Of a DNA stretch of 64,000 nucleotides, positions 42,547 through 55,155 are shown in pieces. Made by a program: the position numbers and the translations under genes. Source of the DNA: Kitagawia praeruptora. Its lineage: Eukaryota; Streptophyta; Magnoliopsida; Apiales; Apiaceae. The stretch spans positions 73,744,001 to 73,808,000 of the forward strand of contig CM075351.1 in NCBI GenBank assembly GCA_037693485.1, in the 5' to 3' direction. How positions within the stretch are numbered: the first letter of the stretch is position 1; each line of letters begins with the position of its first letter. Under the pieces are notes generated by a model. It was given only the letters and a program-made list of their open reading frames with translations. It did no database searches and was not told the DNA's origin.

Positions 42547-43228
42547 TTATTCTCTTTTTATTAAATCCTTCCCCGTGCCCCGTTAAAAAAATTTCCAAAT
42601 ACTTGTGTCATTCAGTGCGAGGATCGGATTGATACCCATCCCTAAATACACCAACCAGATACAGGGATTGCTCTAGGCTAGCATCACTTGCCTAAATTAA
42701 AAGTTGAATGAATTCAAGAGACCAGGATCATTTCCTCTAGGTAATCTATTGATCAATAACATCAATCATCAAGCGTTTCGGTATAATTTCAAGTTCTCAT
42801 CAAGCGTGGTACCATTCCAATGTCTACAATCGGATTTGACAAATATAAAAACAAATTTGCAAAAATAATTGCATAACAGATCAAAGAAATATAATAACCC
42901 AACACTTTAAACATCTAATCAAAAAGTATAAACCTATTGGACTTTCATTCATCCTCCAATAAGGCAATAATATAAAAACCATGATTATGACACAAGTACC
43001 TAAGCTTTTATCCATGCAAAATGGACTAATGAATTTAAGCAGTACATGTATTCAGTTGATGAACAAGCTAGAGAAGCGACGGAAACAATTCAAGATACAC
43101 ATTGTTCTTCCTCTATTTAAATTACCTGAGAAGAAACATCATATAATCAAACATTAATCAAAGGTAGATTAGATGGCTCTACAAATGATTACTGCTACAA
43201 CCTAAACGTACCATCTCAGAAAATCAAT
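42547..43228. other. 3' flank of the minus-strand gene, no other gene seen
   Basis: Ordinary AT-rich spacer downstream of the stop at 43229; a polyadenylation site was not identified. Confidence 0.4.
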
Positions 43229-46200
43229 TCAAAGATTTTTTCGACCCAATTGCCATGCTAATTGATCAACAGCAACCATCGCACGAGACGCTGAGGCAAT
43301 AGAGCCATCGTATCTAAAGCATCTCAAAAACAGTTTAAAGAAGATAAGTGCAAGTTACATATCAAGGTCAAGTTCTTTTCTTTCGGGGAAAAAATCTCTT
43401 ATCAAATGATTTAGAAAATAATACAATAAAAAAGATTAAAAAAATATATGTAGTTTACATATTCTTGTCATTACTTACAATGCCACAAGGAGAAATGCCG
43501 ATGTCTGCATCACAATGGCACCTTCACCAGCATGATTTGATGTGTTCATGCATCTTGCAGAGAACCAGTTCTCAAAAATTGACGTTACAACATCTTTTAC
43601 ATAATCACATCCCAGTTCAAACGATTAGAGATGACAAATGAGTGGACCGTCTACACGAATCCATCTATCAAAAACATTGCGACAGTCCCACAACTTCTCT
43701 AACAATACCCTTACTATAGAAAGATGATCATATGACAAAATGATGATCTATGATAACCTGATTGAAGTTTTATAATCGTCAAGTTTAAATTTGAAGATCC
43801 CTGCCCTAGACTACAGAATTTTTGTGCAGTAGAAAAACTTACATTGATTTGACCCAATCAAGAAGCTCTCAGTCTGAAGATTATTTCGTTTGATGAAGTT
43901 AATAAATTGACTCAACTCAATCGGATCTGCTTTTATTCCTTCTTGTTCTTCACTACAAGATTAAAGTATGAAACCTAGCTTCAACATTTGAGCTCTTATC
44001 CAAAATTTGTATACATGTGTGTGTACATACGTTTTGTGAAGACAAAGGAGAAACATCATGCACCATTTCCCACAATTACTTGATGAGTGAAAAGTTTAAT
44101 ATCTGCTACGTGGTAGTATTTTTTACCTTGTAAAAACTATTATTTAAAAAAATTCTATATGCAAATAGTATTACGAGTTGAACACATAAGACTATCGGTA
44201 CAGAGTATTATTTCTAACTGTAACATTAAGTTCCATGTCAATATTTTTATTTGAGAAATACATTGCATGTTAGTGACGCTTATATTCAAACTACACGAGG
44301 AACAATATTTAGTAACTTTGTACGGTATAGGTTAGAAAAGACAGGTACTAAGCAAAGAAGTTGTCCTTGTCAAAAATAATGTCCTGGACTCCTAGTACTA
44401 GTCAAGTAACCTGGCCTGGTATAAGACAAGCTTTTTTCGCATTTTAAATTTTAGAAAATATCTCATTGAACGTAAAACCTAAATTTAATGCCAAGACAGC
44501 TTATATAATTCTATGTACAACACAAAGTTCTAGAAGTTTTTTTTTATCTTAGAGTATTGAAGGATTCTCTATAAAGAGATAAATTAAATTTTGTTTTTAT
44601 ATCTGTTAAAAAGACTTGAAGGTGTAATAAGTAAGGAAACATGCCAACATCAATACTCAGCAACCGGAATATAAAATCTGAGTTTGCTATTATAGTATAT
44701 TATGCAATTCAGAAAAGTTTAAATTAAATTATGTAATTATTTATTGAAGGGCATTTGGGAGATTTTAAACAACATTTCACGAGTGAAGTGCAGCAAAAAG
44801 GGATGGTAATTGCTAATAAATTCTTAAAATTTAGCAAAAACTATGTAATATCAAATTGCATGACACCATCATAAATTTTATTTTAGAGAAAGGTTGAGTG
44901 TGTGATATAAGTTCCATTCAACCTGAGTTCTTCTTCACTATTCTAATAATACATAAAAATATCATATAGCCATATGGGGTCATAATGCCTTGTATTTAGT
45001 TACACATTCCCTTGATCCTCCTACGAATACTTGAAATTCTTTTTTGGCCCTGATACAGGTCAAATATTCTCTTTTAGACCTTTTAATAAGATTTGTAATG
45101 TAATGTCTTAAGCCAGAATGGAAGATGATTTAGGCATGACATACATATACTCTGCTAGGTAATACAACATTTCGTTAACAGTGACAGCACGGAGCAAATA
45201 CATATAGACAGAGTATATAGTACAAGTAAATGGGTACCGCGTGTAAAATTAAGTATTGCTCCCACTGTCCCGTGTGAGAACAAAACACACCTAAGACTAA
45301 TATCGTAATAAATAGCTCTCTGAAGAGAACTCCTAAAAAAAGGAGAGGAGGTTTCTAAGCCTTCAGATTAATTGATACATGCTAATTTTATGTACATTTT
45401 ATAGCATGTTATCTCTCAATTATCCTTCGTTTGTAATAATTTTGTCCTTGATTAGCATTGTAGTAGCAGTTTAATTTGGATTGGATGCTAAAATGGTTTT
45501 TTATGTTTTTAGGATAATTTTGGAAGAAAAAGGAGCTCAATTGCACACCACCAAGAGACCGTAGATTAATCCTGGACGAACAAGGAGGAAATAAGAATTG
45601 TCACTAAAATATGGAAATTGATATATTCTTAAAGCAGGAATCCCGGTTGGAATTAATATAATTTTTGTGAAGCGAAAGGAGTCCGGTTCCAAGCCCTCAA
45701 TTGTCCGCAGCTTAGGATATAAGGATTTATTTATATTAATAAATATTTAATTTATTTAGAAAATTATATTTATAAGTATCTAATAATATTAGATATTTAT
45801 TTTTATAATTTCTGGATTTAATTAATTATTTATTAATTAAAGATTACAAGCTGTGCGGGTTAAAAAGCATTTCCACGAAGCCCATCCATGTAAAACAAAA
45901 TAAGGCCCAGTTGGTGTAAATGAATTGAAGTTGGTGTTGAATGAAGTGAAGTGTCGGCAGAAGTTGACATTACAAATGAATTAAGTAATCAAAATCAAAA
46001 GCAAAGCATGCACAATTCAACAAACCCAACTGTACTTCTTTGATTTCCAGGTACTTATTTTGACGAATACTTTCATTAGTGGTGTGCTGATTGGCCTATA
46101 AATAGAAGCTTTGGCAATCAAGTTAATCATCAATTCATGTACAAAGCATTCAGCTGTATTCTCTCAAGGTTGTTTTGTAAATTTAGCTTTAATTTACTAT

Positions 46201-49200
46201 CAGTTCTATTTCGGTTGAAGATTGTAAGGGAATTGCTTGGAGTGCTCATTCATTTCATTGGAAATTATTTCGGGAGGATAAATTCTTCAAGTTGTACTTT
46301 CTTTACTCTAAACTCTTTTAATTATGATTTTATCATTTATATGCTTATTTTATTTGTCTAGCATGATTAACTAATTTCATAATCCGAGAATTAGGTAGTA
46401 TTCGTTGGTGATATATGTTTGTTTGATTGTGATAATAATTCTCTATTTTTGCTAATCTATCATTGAGGGCTTAACCCAATTAAGGGCGTAGCTAACCTTT
46501 AATTGTATTCATAGGGATTGTGATAAATTGGGAGATGAGTCATAATTCTTGTTCATGATTTGATAGACATAGTTTAATTATTTAATCGGGAGATTAATAA
46601 GAGGACTATGAAACTTATAATTCTCCGATCTTAAAATCTAAAATTGTATTTCAGTTGATCATGGGAGTGACTTTTGAAATATGGTTGTAGACATTATTTT
46701 GTATCTTGGGAGAGAACATTATAAAAATTAGAAGAATTGTTTTTAGCAAAATATGAGAAAAATATATATCACATGAAAATAGCATTATTGAACCAATTGA
46801 AGAACCCTATTTCTCGGATTGCTTTTCCTCATCAATTAAATTTTAGTTGTACTTGTTTAAAATTAGTTTATTTGAACACACCAATTATTTTTCACACTTC
46901 TAGATAATAAGAAATTAAAACTTGAACTTGTATTAATAGTCCTTCCCTGCGAACGAACTTCACAAAATACTACCAACAAATTGGCGCCGCTGCCGGGGAA
47001 GGCAGTAATATTAAGTTTGGGTTATTTATTTCTTATAATTTAGATTTTATTTTATTAAAAAAAAAACACAAAAATATTAGTTTTTAATTTTCAGTACGAA
47101 TTCTTTATTCCTGTTATTAAAATTTCAGTAGTTATTTTATGTGTTTTTAATTCGAAGCATCATATTAAATCCCCTGTTTTGTGAGTTTAGACGCTTAGTA
47201 CGTTTTTCCCCTCTAATATCAACACCCATTTCCTATTCACTCTCCTCCCCAGTCAATTTCATCCCACCATCCACCACCACTGCACCACCTCCCGACCTCC
47301 GTTCGCCTCCATTCTCCTCCACAACGCCATCTCTCATTCTTGTCCAAACCCACCACCATCAATCCTCCTCCCCTCCTTATTCCCACAATCACCACTCTCC
47401 TCCCCTCCCGGTTCCCTTCCGCCACCAACAACCCACAACACCGCCCATTTCCCCGTCCCCTGTTTTGTTTGTCCGATTAAAACCCAGCCTCTCCTTACTC
47501 CGTCCTCGTCGATTCCTACAAGCCCAATCCCTCTAGTTCTCCCCTTAGTCGAACCTTTCCCTCTGTTACGATTTTAACCACAAAAACACACGACTCCCCC
47601 TTCTTCTCTTTCTGCGATTTAATGTTGCTTTACGCGTGAATTGTTAGTAGTTGAGTTCGTGAATTCTGAGTGTTGAAACCGAGTTTGAGTTTTGATTCGC
47701 TGATTCGTTTAGCTGAGTTCCCGTGTTGCGTTTTCATCTGAGATTAATTTTCGATGCTGAATGGCGCTTTGAATTTGTTTACTGCGTTTGGACCGAGTCT
47801 ATTTGCGAGTTGCGAGTTTTGTTCTGCAGTTTCGTTGTTGTTGACCTCTGTTTGTCCGAGTTAACAAGTCTCCGAGTTGGTTTAATTTACTGTTCTTGTT
47901 TCGTCAGCGTGTATTGTTGTTGAATTTCTTGTTGCTGAGTTTGAGTTCAATGTTACTTGTTCTTGCTGAGTTGTGGCCGAAGTTTACTGAATTCCTGGCT
48001 CTTAAGTTGATCCGAGTTCACCACTGTTCTTCATTAAGTTGTACCGAGTGGCAATGCCGAGTTAAATGATTGAGTCGAGTTTTCGTCTGTTTAATTACCG
48101 AATTGATTGCGTTAGTTTCGAGTTTTTGAGTGGTTCTAAGTTCTGTGTTTTCGGTTTTGAATAGTGCTGAATGATTTTAAGTTAGTGGGTTGAAGTGAGT
48201 GATTTTGACCACGTTGCTGTCGAGTTTTGTCGAGTTGCAGTAATGCCGAGTCCAGTGTCGAGTTCCGAGTTTTGATGATTGAAGCCGAATTGTTGTTTCT
48301 TTATAATTGTTGTCAAATAGTTGTGTAGTGATTTTAAATTCAAGTCGATTTTGTTGCTTGAGTCCTATTTTGTTACAGTTGGTTAGAGCCGAGTTTTTGC
48401 TAACTGAGTCGAATTATGTGTTTAAGTCATTTGTATTAATGCTTGTGTTAATTTCGGCCTAGTTATCTTTACAAACAAGTCCTGTCCGAATTTTCTTAAA
48501 AATTTTCCGTAAATAATATTTGTTAAAAAAAAAAAAAAAAAAGATTAAAATTTAGTTTTAATTCGAACTTATAATTTTTAGATTAAATTAGTTTTTTTTT
48601 GTTCTTTTCACCTTTTATTTGCGATTTTGTTGTTTGTTAATAATAATAATAAACAAACCTTTTGCTTTAACTCTATCTTATTGGGGTTTTCGTTTCAGGT
48701 GCTATAAATCTTGTATGCGACGTTCTACAAGTGCAGGAGATCTAGAATTTGATCCGGAAATCGAACGCACTGCTCGAATCTTAAGGCGAGAGGCTAAGCA
48801 AAAGAAAGAAAAAGCTAAGATGGCTGACGAAGATCATGAAGTTGCTATTATTGATGAGACTTCAATTTGGGACCATGAGACACCAAATCCTGCTAATTGC
48901 ATGTACAAAACTCCAGAGATTGGCGCAGCCCAATTCAACATTAATCCAAGCTTAATTCAGATGATCAGCAATCAAGCTTTTGAAGGAGATATTGAACTAG
49001 AGGACCCACACAGACATCTAGAGCGTTTCGTGCAGATGTGTGGCTCATTCAGAATCAATGGTGTTACGAGTGACAAGATTCGTCTCCATATGTTTCGCTA
49101 CTCTATTAATGGAAGAGCTTTGGAATGGTTTCAACAACTTCCAGACACCGCAGTTGCTACATGGGAGAGTCTTTCTACTGCATTCTTGTCCAAATATTAT

Positions 49201-52200
49201 CCTTCTGACAAGACGCAACAATTGAGGACTATGATTATGAGTTTTAAAGCACAACCGGGTGAAGGTCTATATAAGGCATGGGAGAGATTTAAGGCATTAT
49301 TGAGGAAGTGTCCACATCATGGTTTGCAAGATTGGCAGGTCATTAGTACTTTTTATGGGGCCATGAATGCAGATATTCGTTTGAGTTTGGATGTAGCTGC
49401 TGGTGGAAATTTTAAGAAGGCACCAATTACACAGGCTAAAGCACTCCTTGAGGAATTGGCATCTAATAATTATTCATGGGCACCTAGTGGGACAAGCTCA
49501 GCAAAAGCAGCACAAGATTCTGAGATGATCAACATGCTGGCTCTCAAATTGGATACTCTAACTCAGGAGATGCGAGGACAAAGGGCAAATGTGAATGCTA
49601 TCTCTTCACCTATGGAAGGGTATAATAATTATGGTGCTAGTCAGAACTCTTATGTGCAACAATTTCCAGAAGAAGCATCTTTTATTCAGGGAAGACAGCC
49701 GTGGCCTGTTCAGAATAACTCTTACTACAATCCAAATCAAAGGCCAAACAATAATCTTTCTTACAGTAATAATCATGCGGCTAATCCTTCTTATTCATTT
49801 CCAAGGCATAATCAACCTCCTGGTTTTCAGTCACGACCACCGTATCAAGCACAACAGCAATATCAACCTCCGCCAAAGAAAGAACCAGCTGAGTGGGAGG
49901 TTGCATTAAATAAGATTATGCAAGGAACTTCTGGGGCATTGGCTAATATGGAATCAAGAATAGATCAGATGGCATCATCTCAAAAGATGCTAGAAACACA
50001 GATTGGACAGATTGCCTCAAAAATGGGTGTTCGTGAGCAAGGTTCTCTTCCAAGTCAACCCGACCAGACTAGTAAGGAACAATGCAAATCAATTACGTTG
50101 AGGAGTGGAAAAGAGTTGCCCGACGTTGAGATTCTTAAGCCTAAAGAGAGGGATGCTGAAAAAGAAGATGAAATAGTAGTGATTGATGCAGAAAAGTTAG
50201 AAAAAGAAGATGAGAAGAAGAAGGAAGAAAAACCAGAAAAGTCGTATGTTCCTCCGCCACCTTATGTTCCTTCTATTCCATTTCCACAGAGACTTCACAA
50301 CAGGCAGTTAGAGAAGCAGTACGAGAAATTCTTGACTATGTTCCGGCAGTTGCATATTAATATTCCATTTGCTGACGCTTTGGCTCAAATGCCACTCTAC
50401 GCCAAATTTCTTAAGGAGATGTTGTCCAGAAAAAGGAAACTTGAAGATGTGGAAACTATTACTCTCAATGCGGAATGTAGTGCAGTCATCCAAAAAGCAA
50501 TTCCACAGAAATTGAAGGATCCTGGGAGTTTCTCTTTACCATGCACTATTGGAGCAATGGAAAATATTAAAGCCTTGTGTGATTTAGGGGCTAGTGTGAG
50601 TTTGATGCCACACTCAATTTGTCAAAGACTTGGTCTTGGAGAGCTCAAGAAGACAAGAATCTCACTTCAGTTGGCTGATCGAACTATCAAGTACCCTTTG
50701 GGAGTAATTGAGGATGTACTTGTCAAAGTGGATAAATTCTTTATCCCTTGTGATTTTGTTGTGTTGGAAATGGATGAAGATGTCGAGATGCCCATTATCT
50801 TGGGAAGGCCATTTTTGGCTACTGCTGGAACCACAATTGATGTCAAAGCTGGAAAATTGGCATTAAATGTTGGTGAGGAGAAAGTTGAGTTTGATCTCAA
50901 CAAAGCAATGAAGATGCCTTCATTTGATGCTACATGTTTCACTGTTGACATAGTGGATGAGCTCGTAAGTCTTGAAGATGCAGACGTAGCGGAAATGGAA
51001 AAAGCCTTAGATGACAAAGAAATGGAAGAATCACTTGATATGCAAGAAACAGGTACGCCGGCAATTGAGATGGCATTTTCAATTTCAGAAGCACCTCAGG
51101 TAGAACTCAAACCTCTTCCTTCTAATCTAAGGTATGCCTTTCTTGGTCCTAATGATACATATCCTGTGATAGTGTCTGCTTTGCTTCATGATGATGAACT
51201 AGATAAATTGTTACATGTGCTCAGGCAATTTAAATCATCAATTGGTTGGACAATTAAAGATATCAAGGGCATTAGCCCCGCTCTTTGCATGCATAGGATT
51301 TCCTTAGAAGATAATCATAAACCTGTGATTGAGGGACAAAGAAGATTGAATCCTAATTTGCAAGATGTGGTTAAGAAAGAGATAACTAAGTTGTTAGATG
51401 CTGGCATTATATACTCTGTTCCACATAGTAAATGGGTTAGTCCAATACATGTTGTACCTAAAAAGGGTGGGATGACTGTTGTGCATAATGAAAATAATAA
51501 ATTAATCCCCACTAGGACTGTAACAGGTTGGAGAGTTTGTATTGATTACAGGAAATTAAATAATGCTACTCGCAAGGATCACTTTCCTCTCCCATTTATT
51601 GATCAAATGCTAGAAAGACTTGCGGGTAATGAATATTATAATTTTCTAGATGGATTCTCGGGATATTTTCAGATTCCCATTGCTCCTGAGGATCAAGAAA
51701 AGACAACCTTTACTTGTCCTTATGGCACCTTTGCATATCGTAGACTACCCTTTGGTTTGTGTAATGGGCCATCTACTTTTCAGCGACTCATGACGGCCAT
51801 ATTCTCAGATTTTATAGGAAAAACCATGGAAGTCTTCATGGATGACTTTACTGTATATGGTTCTTCCTTTGATTCATGTTTAACCAGTTTGTCTCAAGTG
51901 TTGCAGAGATGTGAAGACACTAATCTTGTTCTTAACTGGGAGAAGTGTCATTTTATGGTAAAAGAAGGTATTGTGCTTGGGCACAAGATTTCTAGTAAAG
52001 GCATTGAGGTGGACAGGGCAAAGATTGATGTAATTGAGAAATTACCACCACCCTCATCCGTAAAGGGGATTAGAAGTTTTCTTGGACACGCCGGGTTTTA
52101 CCGTCGTTTTATCAAAGACTTTTCTAAAATTTCTCGTCCTCTTTGTAATTTACTTGAAAAAGATAGTGTGTTTGATTTTGACGAGAGTTGTCTTGTTGCT

Positions 52201-55124
52201 TTTAACAGGTTGAAGAAGGAGCTTATTTCTGCACCTATCATGTCAGCCCCTGATTGGAGCTTGCCTTTCGAGCTCATGTGTGATGCTAGTGATTATGCTG
52301 TGGGTGCTGTTTTGGGCCAGAAGAAGGAAAAACGCATGCATGTGATCTATTATGCAAGCAAGACACTTGATGATGCACAGATCAATTATGCCACCACTGA
52401 AAAAGAGCTACTTGCTGTGGTTTTTGCCTTTGACAAATTCAGATCCTATCTTGTTGGGTCTAGGGTGATTGTCTATACCGATCATGCTGCGATTCGCTAC
52501 TTAATGAAAAAGAAGGATGCCAAGCCTCGTCTAATCCGTTGGATTCTTTTACTCCAGGAGTTTGATCTTGAAATTCGAGACAAGAAAGGATCTGAAAACT
52601 TGGTAGCTGATCATTTATCCAGGTTGGACCAGGGAGATGAAGTGGTAAGAGTTAATATACCTATCAATGATGCATTTCCGGAAGAAACACTTCTTGCAGT
52701 ATCTTTGTCTACACCATGGTATGCGGACATCGTCAACTATATAGTGGGAGGTATTGTGCCAAGTGAACTTACTTATCAACAAAGGAAGAAATTCTTATTT
52801 GACGTGAAGCACTACTTCTGGGAAGAACCGCTACTTTACAAGGAATGCGCTGATGGAATAATGAGAAGATGTACACCTCAGGAGGAGATTCCAGATATCC
52901 TCAGACATTGTCATTCTCTAGAGTGTGGAGGTCATAACAGCAGCATGAAGACAGTTGCAAAAATTTGGCAGTCGGGTTTTTACTGGCCGACTATGTATCA
53001 AGACGCAAGAAACTTTGTTGCAACATGTGATCGGTGTCAAAGGGCTGGAAATATTTCAAGAAGAAATGAAATGCCTTTGCAATCTATACTTGAAGTTGAG
53101 ATTTTCGATGTGTGGGGGATGGACTTCATGGGTCCATTTCCATCTTCTTATGGGAACAAGTATATTTTGGTGGGAGTGGATTATGTGTCAAAATGGGTTG
53201 AAGCAATTGCATCTCCTACAAATGATGCTAGAGTAGTGAAAAAGTTCCTACAAAAGTATGTTTTCACCAGGTTTGGAGTCCCAAGGGCTATTATCAATGA
53301 TGGGGGCTCACACTTTTGCAATAAACAGGTGGAGGATCTTTTGAAGAAGTATGGCGTGACACAGAAAGTGGCGACTCCGTATCATCCACAAACGAGTGGC
53401 CAGGTTGAAATCTCAAATCGCGAGCTTAAGTCAATTTTGGAGAAAACAGTGGCGACTTCAAGAAAAGATTGGTCAACAAAGCTTGACGATGCTCTTTGGG
53501 CGTACAGGACAGCATTTAAAACGCCTATAGGAATGTCTCCATATAGGTTGGTATTCGGGAAAGCCTGTCATTTGCCCGTTGAGCTTGAGTACAAGGCATT
53601 TTGGGCAACAAGAAATTTGAATCTAGAATTGAAAGCTGCGGGAGTGAAGCGTTTGCTACAACTTGATGAGCTCGAGGAATTTAGGCTCCAAGCTTATGAT
53701 AGTGCTAGAGTTTACAAGGAAAAGACAAAACGATGGCACGATAAGCACATCCAAAAGAAAGAATTTGAAGTGGGGCAAAAAGTTCTATTATTCAATTCAA
53801 GGCTCAAACTCTTCCCAGGCAAGCTGAAATCAAGATGGTCAGGACCATTTGAGATTGTGAAGGTATATCCTCATGGTGCTGTTGAGATTACTAGAGAGGG
53901 ATCAGACGTGTTTAAGGTAAACGGGCAGCGATTGAAGCCATACTTTATTGGAGATGATATGAAGAGAAGAGATCTTGTTCTTCTCGATAATCCTCAAGCT
54001 TAAGTTCATCAACAGAGGCGTCGAGCTAATGACGTTAAACAAGCGCTATTTGGGAGGCAACCCAAGGAATTTTGTTGATTTGAATAATATTTTTGTGTGT
54101 TTGGAATATGCAGGAGGATCTTCATTTCAAGATGGATGCCTCAATGACATTTCTTGGTTGCACGCTACCACCTCGACCATGATTCAGGGGAGCTCTTTCT
54201 TTTCTTCCTAGCATATTAGTCCATTGCGTTGTCATTTATATAAATAGTTTGTTTCTTTAGGTTATATGTGGTTAGTGGTTGTTTCTTGTGGACAAGAAAC
54301 GTGATAAGTTGGGGGGGGTGTGTGTTCATTGTGATATAAAAAAAAAAAAAAAATTCAAAATTAAAAATCACAAAAATAATTCTAGCCTTGTGTAGATTAC
54401 TTGTTATAAGTAGCTTGATACGTCCATGCATGCTAAAAGAATCTTGTGTTATTGACACTTTTGATTGAGAAGTGATATGCTTTGTTCTTGTGCACACACA
54501 TACACTAGCAAGTTAAGCAAGTAAACTCATTGAATTTTGTAAGTAATTAAAAGGACATGAATATGTGCAAGATGACTTGGTTTTCATGCTTTGAGTACAA
54601 GTAGGTGCGTTAGAGAGTCTTGTTACCTGGGATTGATTATGTTTTGTCACACCAAGCGAGTTTTGAGCCTATATGCATATCTTTTGCATGATTTTTCGTT
54701 TGCTTGAGTGTCCGCATGTTGTTTGCATTGCTAGCAATTGTTTGAGGTCTTTCTTGAAATGCATGACATTATTTGATGATAAGATGATAAAGGCAGTTAG
54801 GTATAACCTCATAATTCCCATATTACCACACCATTTAAACATGATCAATTAGTTACCCCATTGAGCTTAATCCTATTCTTTCGGTGACACACCACATTAC
54901 TTGCCTAGACCTTTTTCTTGTATTGGCCTTACTTTATCTTGAACCCAATTGTCAAAGGCTAGTACAGTGCTTAAGGGAGTGATAAGGTGTGCAAAAAGGG
55001 GGGGGGGTTATCGATGATCATTACTTTTGGGAAAATATTGGGTTTGGTTGTTACTTGTTAGTCGAAATTTGTAATAATATCAATGGATCATTATTCTTGT
55101 TTATATTTAGCTCTTTCTAAAAAA

Positions 55125-55155
<31 letters not shown>

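Noticed and set aside
46137..46361. 74-codon frame in the LTR, repeated at 56703
   Set aside because: Lies within the LTR transcribed leader, duplicated only because the LTR is; no protein family.
47141..47536. 131-codon proline/serine-rich frame in the retrotransposon leader
   Set aside because: It starts with GTG and is a by-product of the C-rich sequence.
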